A stretch of DNA of 64,000 bases from assembly GCA_949287985.1 (NCBI GenBank), contig CASEIN010000043.1, forward strand, positions 42,813 to 106,812, read 5' to 3'. Each line of letters begins with the position of its first letter. The first letter of the stretch is position 1. The stretch comes from Mucispirillum schaedleri (lineage in GTDB: Bacteria > Chrysiogenota > Deferribacteres > Deferribacterales > Mucispirillaceae). The position numbers were made by a program, and so were the translations under genes. A model generated the notes under the pieces. The model saw only the letters and a list, made by a program, of their open reading frames with translations. It searched no databases and was not told where the DNA came from. Below, piece by piece: positions 1 to 8,611 of this stretch.

Positions 1-322
1 CAGCAAATAATATTAAAACAGAACCACCAAAGTAAGCAATTGATTTTTGAACAGTTACAAACATATCCCCACTCATATAAGTTAGAGCTAATGAACCAAG
101 ACCACCAATAATAGCGCCCATAATAGAGTATGTAAAAATTCTACCAATATTATAAAATAAGTTAGGGATTAAAATTTTATAGCCAGCATTGTTTGTAGAA
201 AATGCACTAGAAATATGAAGAACAAAAGGGTGGCACATTAAAATACAATGGCCATATCCCCCTGTAAATCCAATTAAAAAATGACCAATTATTAATTTAA
301 AAAAAGCATCTAAATCAGTCAT
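1..322 (-). CDS. TauE/SafE-like (DsbD_2-type) membrane protein, partial
   Basis: The reading frame is open from an ATG at 322 to the left edge, so only the first 107 codons are seen and the C-terminus lies outside the window. The start has AGAAGG eight bases upstream. The protein is very hydrophobic, with a first membrane segment followed by a GHC...MCHPF motif (about residues 24-33). That motif resembles the GHC-GMCGPF signature of the DsbD_2/UreH-like branch often named sulfite exporter TauE/SafE family. Such proteins are frequently found near cytochrome oxidase assembly or copper-handling genes. The FixH-like gene 16 bp upstream on the same strand fits that context. The substrate is unknown; I would not claim sulfite export. 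Confidence 0.7.
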   Translation of the reverse strand, partial: MTDLDAFFKLIIGHFLIGFTGGYGHCILMCHPFVLHISSAFSTNNAGYKILIPNLFYNIGRIFTYSIMGAIIGGLGSLALTYMSGDMFVTVQKSIAYFGGSVLILFA

Positions 323-338
323 ATAGTAAACCTTCTGA

Positions 339-755
339 TTATTTTACATCAAAAAATACATACATTGTATCAGTTTTACCATCGTTATAAGTAATATCTG
401 CTTTAGTATACCATTTAGTTTTACCAGACATACATTTTACTAATATTTGAGTAACAGAAAATTTTGTATCAGAAAGTTTTTTACCTTCATATTCATATTT
501 ACCCATATTCATTTCCATGTTGGAAGTAAACTTAATTGATTTAACATTTGGTTTTTCAAAGGAATAAGTTAGTGTAAATTCTTTCATAGGTTTCATAGGA
601 CGAGTTGCAGATACTTTTACAGTATTAGATTTTAATGTAAAAGTCTTATCCTGAGTAGTAATATCAAGATTATCCTGATATTTTACAGGAAAAGCAGCAA
701 AAGCAATAAATGGCACAAGTAAACATATCAAAACTAACATTATAATTTTTTTCAT
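339..755 (-). CDS. Secreted FixH/YtkA-like domain protein
   Basis: This 138-residue protein has a clear Sec signal peptide (MKK, then a hydrophobic stretch ending AFAAFP). A single small beta-rich domain follows. The middle part has an MEMNMGKYEYEG segment, then a KCMSGKTKWY segment and a C-terminal strand. This pattern resembles the FixH/YtkA-like fold, in which the Met-rich piece has been linked to copper or to cbb3 oxidase assembly. It lies 16 bp upstream of the TauE/SafE-like membrane protein and is probably cotranscribed with it. The family call rests on motif shape rather than on strong identity. A plain 'periplasmic protein of unknown function' is the fallback. Confidence 0.55.
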   Translation of the reverse strand: MKKIIMLVLICLLVPFIAFAAFPVKYQDNLDITTQDKTFTLKSNTVKVSATRPMKPMKEFTLTYSFEKPNVKSIKFTSNMEMNMGKYEYEGKKLSDTKFSVTQILVKCMSGKTKWYTKADITYNDGKTDTMYVFFDVK

Positions 756-1471
756 AAATCATTCTCCCATATAATATTTTATAAGCCAGTAGTAACATAT
801 AAACATATATAAATCAAGCATAAATTAACTGGAGGGGGTATTTGATACATAATTATAAATCATATAAAATCGCTTAAATAAAGGAATAAAATAAAATAAT
901 AAATTAAAAGAAATATTAATAAAACTGGGTGGGGGTTATAATATTATTATATACCATATATAACTAATTTATTATATTTTACATTTTTAAAAAAACTTAA
1001 ATATGTATGTGCTATAATTATTTTAAATAACACTTATAAATTCTTAATATATAACATTTTTAAATTTAAAATAATTAGCAAACTTTAGTGATTTAAAACT
1101 TATATATAATTTATAATTTATTTAATTATTTATAATATTTTACTTAAGCATATATATAAACTAAAACTATTTAAATTTAATCCAAAATTTTATCATTTAA
1201 TTTTATATATAATTTAAGTAATTTAAACATTATCCTAATTAAAATCTAAAACGTCCGATAAGATATATTATGTAAAATAAAGAAGAGATAAGAGTATAGA
1301 AATGGTAAAATGTTTAAAATTTTGGCTTAAATCAATTATATGGAAAAACTAAAAAGTCTTCTTACAAGTCAAAATATGAACTCATTTTATAAAGATATTA
1401 AATTTTACTATAATATAGAATTTATTTGTTGATAAAAGACAAGGTTTACTATATCATAGCATAAAATTAAA
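756..1471. other. AT-rich intergenic region with dif and two G-runs
   Basis: About 700 bases separate the divergent genes at 755 (minus) and 1472 (plus). I see no coding frame of useful length. The tract is almost pure A/T except for two similar G-rich words on the plus strand, at 831-838 (GGAGGGGG) and 927-935 (GGGTGGGGG), and a dif-like site at 1251-1278. It must also hold promoters for both flanking operons, but the composition makes individual boxes impossible to choose. Confidence 0.6.
1251..1278 (+). other. dif: Candidate dif site (XerC/XerD chromosome dimer resolution)
   Basis: The 28-bp site reads as an 11-bp left arm ACGTCCGATAA, a 6-bp spacer GATATA and an 11-bp right arm TTATGTAAAAT. 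The right arm matches the known XerD-binding arm (E. coli TTATGTTAAAT) at 10 of 11 positions. Layout and spacer length are those of bacterial dif sites, and the left arm ends in the usual ATAA. It sits in a gene-free AT-rich gap. Most genes to its right lie on the minus strand, as expected for leading-strand genes on the right side of a terminus. No phage or mobile genes are nearby, so a chromosomal dif is the simplest reading. Confidence 0.8.
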
Positions 1472-2128
1472 TTGAGGGATAAAACCATAAAAACAGAACT
1501 TATTATTTTTGATTTAGATGGCACTTTATGTGATACTTTTGATGATATATATTTATCATTAAAATATACCCTAAACTTATTTGATATTTCTGCACCATCT
1601 CATAGTGAAGTTAAATCATTTATTGGTGATGGTCTTGCCATGCTTATTGAAAGAACTTTAAAAGTTACAAATCAACTGCATTTAAAGGAAGATATAATGC
1701 AGTATTTTTTACAGTATTATAAAATACATTGCACTGATTCAACTTTATTATTCTCTGGTATGGATATAGTATTAAATACATGTAAGAATAATAATATTTC
1801 TATGGCTGTTGTTTCAAATAAAGCTGAGCATTTAGTTAAAATTATATTAGATGAATTATTATTAACTCATTATTTTAAATATATATTTGGAGGAGATTCT
1901 TTTGAACAGAAAAAACCAAACCCAATGCCTTTAAATTTTATTATTGATAATTTAGCTGTTAATAAGGATAATGCTATAATGGTTGGTGATAGTGATAATG
2001 ATGTATTAGCTGGTCAACAAGCTGGTATAAAAACGGTATTTTGTTCGTTTGGTTATTCTGAACTGCATAAATCAAAATCTGATTTTACAATTAACTCACC
2101 TATTGAATTATTAGATATTATTATATAA
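1472..2128 (+). CDS. HAD-family phosphatase (phosphoglycolate phosphatase-like)
   Basis: This is a haloacid dehalogenase superfamily hydrolase of about 218 residues. Motif I is FDLDGTL, with the nucleophile and acid/base Asp at 14 and 16. A helical cap domain follows, then motif II (SNKAE), a KPNP lysine region and motif IV (VGDSDNDVLAG). The domain order matches Gph/PgmB-like phosphatases; the substrate cannot be read from sequence. It lies 12 bp before an MtaD-type deaminase and purB, so a nucleotide or sugar phosphate role is plausible. The start is odd: the frame opens at TTG (1472), but TTGAGGG is itself a good Shine-Dalgarno for an ATA codon at 1487. No ATG precedes the FDLDG motif. Confidence 0.85.
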   Translation: MRDKTIKTELIIFDLDGTLCDTFDDIYLSLKYTLNLFDISAPSHSEVKSFIGDGLAMLIERTLKVTNQLHLKEDIMQYFLQYYKIHCTDSTLLFSGMDIVLNTCKNNNISMAVVSNKAEHLVKIILDELLLTHYFKYIFGGDSFEQKKPNPMPLNFIIDNLAVNKDNAIMVGDSDNDVLAGQQAGIKTVFCSFGYSELHKSKSDFTINSPIELLDIII

Positions 2129-2140
2129 GGATATAAATAT

Positions 2141-3397
2141 ATGAATAAAATTGCATACTATGCTGATTATATTTACTATGATAATGTGATTCATAAAAAC
2201 TCATATTTACTTGTTAATGATAACATTATTAAAGGTATAAGCAGCAATATTGAAGAATTATCAGAATATTCTATTCATCAGTTTAACAACTCTGCAATAT
2301 TTCCCGGATTAATTAATACTCATAATCATTTAGGTATGGGAATAATGCGTGGTTTTGCTGATGATTTACCTTTAATGACTTGGTTAAATGATTATATATG
2401 GCCAACAGAAAGAAAACTTCTTTCCCCAGAATTTGTATATTACTCTACCCTTTTATCTTTAGCAGAATCCATTATGTCTGGTGTAACTTGTGTAAATGAT
2501 ATGTATTTTTTTGCCCATAATGCAAAAGATGCTATTGAAAAAGCAGGAATAAGAGGTTATGTTGGGTTTGGTGTTCTTGATAATTTTGATAAAGCCTTAA
2601 AATCAGCAGATAAATTTGAAGAATCAGATTTAGTTTCTCTTTCAATTTGCCCACATGCTTTATACACAGTTCCTTTTGATATTATGAAAAAGTGTGTTGA
2701 TTATGCTTCTAAAAGAAATATTTTATTACATACTCATTTAGCAGAAACTAAAGATGAAGAAAATATTATTAAATCAAAATATAATAAAAGACCTGTTGAA
2801 TTAATGAATGAAACAGGTGCTTTTGACTGCCCTTCTGTTTTTGCTCACTGTGTCCATATAAATAATGCAGATATGAAAATAATGAGTAAGAAAAGTGTAA
2901 ATGTTTCTCACTGTATTGAAAGTAATTTAAAACTTGCAAGTGGTTTTTCACCTGTAAAAAAGATGATAGATGCAGGTATTAATATATCTATTGGAACAGA
3001 TGGTGTATGCAGCAATAATGATTTATCAATGATTGGTGAAATGAGAACAGTATCACTTTTTCATAAAGCATATAATAATGATGCAACAGCATTAAATGCA
3101 GAGAATGTTTTAAAAATGGCAACAAAAAATGCAGCAAAAGCTTTAAACCGTAATGATATTGGTGAATTATCTGAAGGTAAAAAAGCTGATTTCTTTGTTA
3201 TATCATATGACAGTATTCATTTAACTCCAGTATATAATCCAATATCTCATCTTATTTATGCAGCAAAAGACAGTGATGTAACAGATGTTTATGTTAATGG
3301 CTCACCTGTAATGCAGAATAAAAAGCTAGTCCACATAGATGTGGAAGAAATAAAATATTATGCCAAAGAAAAGGCAAAATTTTTAACACAAGGGTAA
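2141..3397 (+). CDS. mtaD: MtaD-type amidohydrolase (MTA/SAH or aminofutalosine deaminase)
   Basis: This is a 418-residue metal-dependent amidohydrolase of the COG0402 deaminase group. Metal ligands fit the family: H61 and H63 in THNHLG, H199 in HTHLAET (with catalytic E202), H236 in FAHC and D287 in GTDG. The segment MRGFADDLPLMTWL after the HxH is typical of 5'-methylthioadenosine/S-adenosylhomocysteine deaminases. These enzymes deaminate the adenine of various 5'-modified adenosines. The window also encodes MqnD of the futalosine menaquinone route, and some members of this group act as aminofutalosine deaminase, so that substrate is possible. The gene lies between a HAD phosphatase and purB in one plus-strand operon; five bases separate it from purB. 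Confidence 0.85.
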   Translation: MNKIAYYADYIYYDNVIHKNSYLLVNDNIIKGISSNIEELSEYSIHQFNNSAIFPGLINTHNHLGMGIMRGFADDLPLMTWLNDYIWPTERKLLSPEFVYYSTLLSLAESIMSGVTCVNDMYFFAHNAKDAIEKAGIRGYVGFGVLDNFDKALKSADKFEESDLVSLSICPHALYTVPFDIMKKCVDYASKRNILLHTHLAETKDEENIIKSKYNKRPVELMNETGAFDCPSVFAHCVHINNADMKIMSKKSVNVSHCIESNLKLASGFSPVKKMIDAGINISIGTDGVCSNNDLSMIGEMRTVSLFHKAYNNDATALNAENVLKMATKNAAKALNRNDIGELSEGKKADFFVISYDSIHLTPVYNPISHLIYAAKDSDVTDVYVNGSPVMQNKKLVHIDVEEIKYYAKEKAKFLTQG

Positions 3398-3401
3398 AAT
3401 T

Positions 3402-4838
3402 ATGAATGAATTTGACAGATTTAAAACTCCATTTGAAGAAAGATACTCTTCTAAAGAAATGCTTTATTTATTTTCTCCTAACAAAAAATTTTCTACATGG
3501 AGAAAATTATGGATTGCTCTTGCTGAATCAGAAAAAGAATTAGGGTTAAATATCACTCAAGAGCAAATTGATGAAATGAAAAATCATATTAATGATATTG
3601 ATTTTGAATATGCTAAAGAAATGGAGAAAAAATTTAGACATGACGTTATGGCTCATGTTCATACTTTTGGTAAAGTATGCCCTGCTGCTATGCCAATAAT
3701 TCACCTTGGAGCAACAAGTGCCTTTGTTGGTGATAATACTGATATTATTATTATGAAGGAAGCATTAGAGCTTGTTCGTAATAAACTTGCAGCTGTATTA
3801 AATAATTTAAAAACTTTTGCTTTAAAATATAAAGATTTACCAACATTGGGTTTTACTCATTTCCAGCCAGCACAATTAACTACTGTTGGAAAACGTGCTA
3901 CTCTTTGGATGCAGGACTTTATTATGGATTTAGAAAATCTTGTATTTGAACATGAGAATATCCGTTTTAGAGGTGTAAAAGGTACAACTGGAACACAAGC
4001 CTCATTTTTACATTTATTTGATAATAATCATGAAAAAGTTAAACAGCTTGATAAACTTGTATCTTCTAAAATGGGTTTTGATAAAGTTTTTGGTGTAAGT
4101 GGTCAAACATATACTAGAAAACAAGATTCAAGAATTCTTGCTGTTTTAGCTGGGTTAGCAGAATCTGCTCATAAATTTGCAACAGATATTAGGCTTTTAG
4201 CAAACTTGAAAGAAATTGAAGAACCATTTGAAAAAAATCAGATTGGTTCAAGTGCAATGGCATATAAAAGAAATCCTATGCGAAGTGAAAGAGTATGTGC
4301 CCTATCCCGCTTTATTATAGCAGCATCTTCAAACACATATTATACTCATTCGGTTCAATGGTTTGAAAGAACATTAGATGATTCTGCAAACAGAAGACTT
4401 TCTATTTCAGAAACATTTTTAGCAGCTGATGCTGTTTTAGAGTTACTTTTAAATATTACAAGTGGTTTAGTTGTGTATGAAAAAGTAATTGCAAAACGTA
4501 TTTCAGAAGAACTTCCATTTATGGCTACTGAAAATATTATTATGGAATCTGTTCAACGTGGTGCAGACAGGCAGGAAATGCATGAACAAATAAGAGTTCA
4601 TTCGATGGAGGCTGGAAAACGCGTTAAACAAGATGGTTTAGATAATGACCTTTTAAAACGTGTAATAGCAGATGAGAAAATACCTTTAAATGAAAAAGAT
4701 ATTGAACGTATTTTAAACCCTAAAGAATTTATAGGCAGAGCCCCAGAACAAACTGTAGAGTTTATTTCCACAGAAATAGATCCTTTAATTGAAAAATATA
4801 AAGGTGATAAATCATTTGAAGGTATAGTAAATGTATAA
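3402..4838 (+). CDS. purB: Adenylosuccinate lyase
   Basis: This 478-residue member of the fumarase/aspartase superfamily cleaves adenylosuccinate (and SAICAR) in purine synthesis. The signature loop is present as SSAMAYKRNPMRSER (starting near residue 282), the form typical of adenylosuccinate lyase. The conserved HLGATSAFVGDNTD segment and the TLGFTHFQPAQ segment are also present. Length fits the longer, eukaryote-like PurB type rather than the 430-residue B. subtilis type. It follows the MtaD-type deaminase by four bases and ends the operon just before a strong terminator. The neighbouring deaminase produces inosine-type products, so the operon looks like purine salvage and interconversion. 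Confidence 0.95.
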   Translation: MNEFDRFKTPFEERYSSKEMLYLFSPNKKFSTWRKLWIALAESEKELGLNITQEQIDEMKNHINDIDFEYAKEMEKKFRHDVMAHVHTFGKVCPAAMPIIHLGATSAFVGDNTDIIIMKEALELVRNKLAAVLNNLKTFALKYKDLPTLGFTHFQPAQLTTVGKRATLWMQDFIMDLENLVFEHENIRFRGVKGTTGTQASFLHLFDNNHEKVKQLDKLVSSKMGFDKVFGVSGQTYTRKQDSRILAVLAGLAESAHKFATDIRLLANLKEIEEPFEKNQIGSSAMAYKRNPMRSERVCALSRFIIAASSNTYYTHSVQWFERTLDDSANRRLSISETFLAADAVLELLLNITSGLVVYEKVIAKRISEELPFMATENIIMESVQRGADRQEMHEQIRVHSMEAGKRVKQDGLDNDLLKRVIADEKIPLNEKDIERILNPKEFIGRAPEQTVEFISTEIDPLIEKYKGDKSFEGIVNV

Positions 4839-4933
4839 TACAAATTAACAAGTATAATAAAATTTACTTTTATTATAAATATTTTATACAAATAAGTTAA
4901 AGTTATATATAATAATTATTTAACCTATGATAT

Positions 4934-4972
4934 AAAAAAGGTTTGTTACTTAATAGTAACAAACCTTTTTTT
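4934..4972. terminator. Bidirectional intrinsic terminator
   Basis: A perfect 17-bp stem with a TAAT loop is flanked by an A-run on the left and a T-run on the right. It therefore works for purB (plus) and for the CsgG-like lipoprotein gene (minus), whose 3' ends converge here. Confidence 0.9.
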
Positions 4973-4987
4973 GTTATAGTTATTTTA

Positions 4988-5989
4988 CTACATTTGTTTT
5001 TTTAAAGTTTTTTGATTTTCAATATTTTCTTTTGCTCTGTCAATTGCTTTAGAAATAGTCTTAATTGGTTTTAACGAGTTATCTTCAGCTTTTAAATAGT
5101 AGTTTAAAGCCTTTTCATATTTACTTGATAATTCATTACAAACTCCCATGTTATAATTTAGACTGACAGATGCTGGGGTTTCCTTTAGACCAGAATTCCA
5201 TATTTCACATGCTTTTTCCATACGGTTTACTTTTGCAAATTCTACCCCACTTTTTAACAGTTCTAGTGATTTTTTATTAGTTCCATCTTTTTTTGTCATT
5301 AGTTCTATTTTTATATTTTCAACATATGGAGCAATATCAATTCTATATTTATATAATATCTCATTGAGAGCATCTACATATAATTCATTTTCTGTTCTAC
5401 CAGAAAATAATGAGTCAGAACATGAATAAGAACTTTCTCTTTCTTGAAAATCTTTGGAATAAACTACTCTACCAGTAGATACTGATGATAATTTTGGACT
5501 TACAGTAACTATAATATTTCTCTTTTCACATGGAACTGTATATTCCCTATATACTGTGCATCTTCCATCAACATATCTAGCACATTCACTTCTTGTTTCA
5601 TAAGTTCTTGTAATATCAAAAGTTGACTGGGCATTTCCATACCAAATTGCTTCTGCCCCTACTAACTGACCAAAATCCACTATTTTATCTTGATTAGCAA
5701 TAGTCATTTGAAATTGTTGTTCCTGTAATATTTTATCAATATTTTTTCTATCTACTACTTCATATTGTTTCTTTCCATTAACCTCTGCTTTAATTACAGT
5801 GGACTCTAATTTTGAAGATGCATCAATTCCTTGATTACCTGTAAAATCAAGAAATGCAACTGTTTTATATTTTGTTACTTCTGAATTAGCAGCAGGTATT
5901 ATCCTTGAAGCATTTATAGTTGTTGCACAACCTGAAGTAATAATAACAAGAAAACCAATTAAAATAATATTCTGCAGTATGTTCCGCAT
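4988..5989 (-). CDS. CsgG/LpoB-like lipoprotein with TPR-like C-terminus
   Basis: The 333-residue protein has a lipoprotein signal peptide with a lipobox ITSGC (Cys21). An N-terminal domain follows with the pattern KYKTVAFLDFTG, then VVDRKNIDKILQEQQFQ, then GQLVGAEAIWYG. This is the usual layout of CsgG/LpoB-type curli-assembly or peptidoglycan-activator folds. The C-terminal third carries helices resembling a TPR pair (GVEFAKVNRMEKACEIW and YNMGVCNELSSKYEKALNYY). A cysteine-rich insert (residues about 130-160) may hold disulfides. It overlaps the upstream methyltransferase gene by 31 bp, so translation may be coupled. Its role is unknown; I infer an envelope function. Confidence 0.7.
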   Translation of the reverse strand: MRNILQNIILIGFLVIITSGCATTINASRIIPAANSEVTKYKTVAFLDFTGNQGIDASSKLESTVIKAEVNGKKQYEVVDRKNIDKILQEQQFQMTIANQDKIVDFGQLVGAEAIWYGNAQSTFDITRTYETRSECARYVDGRCTVYREYTVPCEKRNIIVTVSPKLSSVSTGRVVYSKDFQERESSYSCSDSLFSGRTENELYVDALNEILYKYRIDIAPYVENIKIELMTKKDGTNKKSLELLKSGVEFAKVNRMEKACEIWNSGLKETPASVSLNYNMGVCNELSSKYEKALNYYLKAEDNSLKPIKTISKAIDRAKENIENQKTLKKQM

Positions 5990-6837
5990 GGCATAACTCT
6001 CCTTCTTTTTCTAAATGGTAAACCTATCTCACCACAAGATAATTTGCTGTTTGTTTGAAGAATATCTCCAAAACAATCCATTGTAATATTATATACAGCA
6101 AGTGGTGAAAGCCCTGATGTATATGAATTTATTAATAAAAATTTGGGGTTATTAGATAAAATATTTTTACATGAAACTAATAATTCCCATAAATCTTTTT
6201 CCAATTTCCACACTTCCCCAGAAGCACCTCTGCCAAATGAAGGTGGATCCATAATTATACCATCGTATTTCTTACCTCTACGATGTTCTCGCTGGATAAA
6301 TTTCATACAGTCATCTACTATAAGTCGAACCTTATTTTTATCAACATTTGATAGTTTTAGATTTTCACTACACCAATTTACCGTTCCTTTTGAAGCATCA
6401 ACATGACATATATTTGCCCCAGCTAATGCTGCAGCAACTGTAGCAGCACCAGTATAACCAAAAAGGTTTATTACATTACTTGCTTTTTTTTCTTTTATAA
6501 CACTATCAATCCATTCCCAATTTGCAGCCTGCTCTGGAAATAAACCTGTATGTTTAAATCCTGTTGGTTTTACTTTTAATATCATATTATTATATGTAAT
6601 ATTCCATGATTCAGGAATATTATTTTTTTTAAATTCCCAGCTGCCGCCACCTTTAGAGCTTCTTGAATAAACAGCATCAGCCCTGCTCCAAAGCTTATCA
6701 TCACTTTTTGCCCATACGGCTTGAGGGTCAGGACGAACTAAAATATATTTATCCCATTTTTCAAGTCTCATTCCATTACCGGAATCAATTAACTGGAAGT
6801 CTTTCCATTTATCTGAAATAATAAGCTGTGATTCCAA
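5959..6837 (-). CDS. Class I SAM-dependent methyltransferase (RlmI/RlmK-like)
   Basis: This 292-residue Rossmann methyltransferase shows motif I as NLFGYTGAATVAAALAGA and an acidic end of strand 2 at HVDAS. Motif IV is MDPPSFGRG, followed by the C-terminal PCGTYCRILF. The DPPSFGRG form and order match the RlmI/RlmK-type group that modifies 23S rRNA. The usual N-terminal PUA domain is missing, so substrate recognition must differ. The stop of pyrD is two bases upstream, so the gene belongs to the recG-pyrK-pyrD run. The target is unverified. Confidence 0.8.
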   Translation of the reverse strand: MESQLIISDKWKDFQLIDSGNGMRLEKWDKYILVRPDPQAVWAKSDDKLWSRADAVYSRSSKGGGSWEFKKNNIPESWNITYNNMILKVKPTGFKHTGLFPEQAANWEWIDSVIKEKKASNVINLFGYTGAATVAAALAGANICHVDASKGTVNWCSENLKLSNVDKNKVRLIVDDCMKFIQREHRRGKKYDGIIMDPPSFGRGASGEVWKLEKDLWELLVSCKNILSNNPKFLLINSYTSGLSPLAVYNITMDCFGDILQTNSKLSCGEIGLPFRKRRRVMPCGTYCRILF

Positions 6838-6838
6838 A

Positions 6839-7753
6839 TTATTTAACCGCCTTTCCTATAATTTCAGAAAAATGATTTACATTTTTTCTTTCTAAATATT
6901 CATTTAAACCTTCTGCTGTTTCATTGCAAATATTAGCATTAATAAAATTTGCAGTTCCTATTTGAACAGCACCAGCACCTGCTAATATAAACTCTGCTGC
7001 ATCTTTCCAGTTGCCTATTCCACCTACTCCAATAACTGGAATTTTAACAGTTTCATATACTTCTTTAACTATTCTTAATGCAATAGGTTTTATTGCTGGT
7101 CCACTCAAGCCACCAGTAATGTTTGCAAGAACTGGTTTCATTCTTTCCACATCTATAGCCATTCCAATAAGCGTATTTATAGCAGATACTGCATCAGCCC
7201 CATTATCTTCACAAGCTTTTGCAAATGGCTTAATATCTTGAACATTTGGAGAAAGTTTTACAATTAATGGTTTATTTTTAATAACCTTTCTACATGCTGA
7301 AACAACCTGACTAACAGCTTCAGGGCTTGAAGAAAAAGAAATACCACCTTCTTTTATATTTGGGCATGATATATTCATTTCAAGCATATCTACTCTTTCA
7401 ACTTCATCTAAAATTTTAGCAACTTCCACGTATTCATCAATAGTTTTGCCCCAAAAATTAACAATAATGCGAGTATCTATACTTTTTAATGCAGGAAGTT
7501 TTTCTTTTATAAATTTTTCTACACCAACATTTTGCAGACCTATTGCATTTAACATTCCAGAATATGTTTCTGCAAGACGCGGCATAGGATTACCTTCTGT
7601 TTCATGTAAAGAAATACCTTTAACAGAAATACCACCTATTTTATTTAAATCTGTAAATCTTTTAAATTCTAAACCATATCCAAATGTGCCACTGGCTGCA
7701 ATAATTGGATTTTTAAATTCTAGTCCACATAATTTTGTTTTTAATCTATCCAT
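6839..7753 (-). CDS. pyrD: Dihydroorotate dehydrogenase, class 1B catalytic subunit
   Basis: This 304-residue FMN TIM-barrel enzyme oxidises dihydroorotate to orotate in pyrimidine synthesis. The N-terminal motif KNPIIAASGTFGYG, the active-site loop EMNISCPNIKEGG (with the catalytic Cys of the class 1B type) and the phosphate-binding IPVIGVGGIGNW are all present. The pyrK gene is only four bases upstream, so this is the NAD-linked PyrD-PyrK heterotetramer, with electrons passing through the Fe-S/FAD subunit. pyrB, pyrC and pyrR are about 12 kb away and carB about 52 kb away, so the pathway genes are scattered. Confidence 0.97.
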   Translation of the reverse strand: MDRLKTKLCGLEFKNPIIAASGTFGYGLEFKRFTDLNKIGGISVKGISLHETEGNPMPRLAETYSGMLNAIGLQNVGVEKFIKEKLPALKSIDTRIIVNFWGKTIDEYVEVAKILDEVERVDMLEMNISCPNIKEGGISFSSSPEAVSQVVSACRKVIKNKPLIVKLSPNVQDIKPFAKACEDNGADAVSAINTLIGMAIDVERMKPVLANITGGLSGPAIKPIALRIVKEVYETVKIPVIGVGGIGNWKDAAEFILAGAGAVQIGTANFINANICNETAEGLNEYLERKNVNHFSEIIGKAVK

Positions 7754-7757
7754 ATTA

Positions 7758-8546
7758 TCACCTTATTAAACTATCCCAATCAACTTTAGTTCCATCAAAA
7801 ATTGGGCCTTCCACACAACATCTTCTTTTTACTTTTTCACCATTTTCATTAATCGTAATAATACAGCCAAGACACGCACCAACTCCACAGCCCATTTGCT
7901 CATCAAGTGAAACATCAATAGGAATATTGTTTTGACTGCATAAATCAGTAACAGCCTGCAACATTCTATTTGGACCACATGCATATATTTTTTTATAATT
8001 TTGGATATTTTCTTTTAAAGGAACAAGAACATTTCCATGAATTCCTAATGAACCATCATCTGTTGTAATAAATAATTCATCGCATATTGATTGTAAAAAG
8101 TCATACATTAAAATATCATTCTTACTTCTGCCACCATAGTATAGTGTTACTTTTATACCCATTTCCTTTAATTTTCTTGCAGAATTTATCATTGGTGCAA
8201 GCCCTATACCACCTGCTATTAATGCAACTGAAGCATCTTTTTCAAATCTGAAAAAATTGCCAATAGGACCAGTAACTAAAAAATTATTTCCCGGAAGTGC
8301 TTCAGATAATATTTTTGTTCCTCTGCCTGTAATCATATAAAGGCACGTAAATGTTTCTTCTGAAGTAATATCACAAATAGCAAAAGGTCGTTTTAATAAT
8401 GTATCAGTAATATAAACATTATCACTGTGTGGTGATATCATAAAAAAACGCCCTGCATTTTTTTCTTTTGCAATATCAGGACATTTAAGTTCTAAATAAC
8501 CAAATTTTTCACTAATTCTAGTGTTTTTTACAACGGTTGCTTTCAT
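7758..8546 (-). CDS. pyrK: Dihydroorotate dehydrogenase electron-transfer subunit
   Basis: This FAD and [2Fe-2S] subunit passes electrons from PyrD to NAD. An FAD-binding RPFAICDI motif is followed by an NAD-binding domain (IAGGIGLAPMI). The cluster motif comes at the end, as QMGCGVGACLGC with a fourth Cys in RRCCVEGP. The open frame runs up to an ATG at 8570, but AAAAGGA lies six bases before the ATG at 8546, which I prefer; this gives 262 residues. It sits directly before pyrD and behind recG. Confidence 0.95.
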   Translation of the reverse strand: MKATVVKNTRISEKFGYLELKCPDIAKEKNAGRFFMISPHSDNVYITDTLLKRPFAICDITSEETFTCLYMITGRGTKILSEALPGNNFLVTGPIGNFFRFEKDASVALIAGGIGLAPMINSARKLKEMGIKVTLYYGGRSKNDILMYDFLQSICDELFITTDDGSLGIHGNVLVPLKENIQNYKKIYACGPNRMLQAVTDLCSQNNIPIDVSLDEQMGCGVGACLGCIITINENGEKVKRRCCVEGPIFDGTKVDWDSLIR

Positions 8547-8611
8547 AGTCATTCCTTTTTGTGTTTTCATAACTGTATCATAAATTAAACTATTTTTCTA
8601 CTAAAATTATC

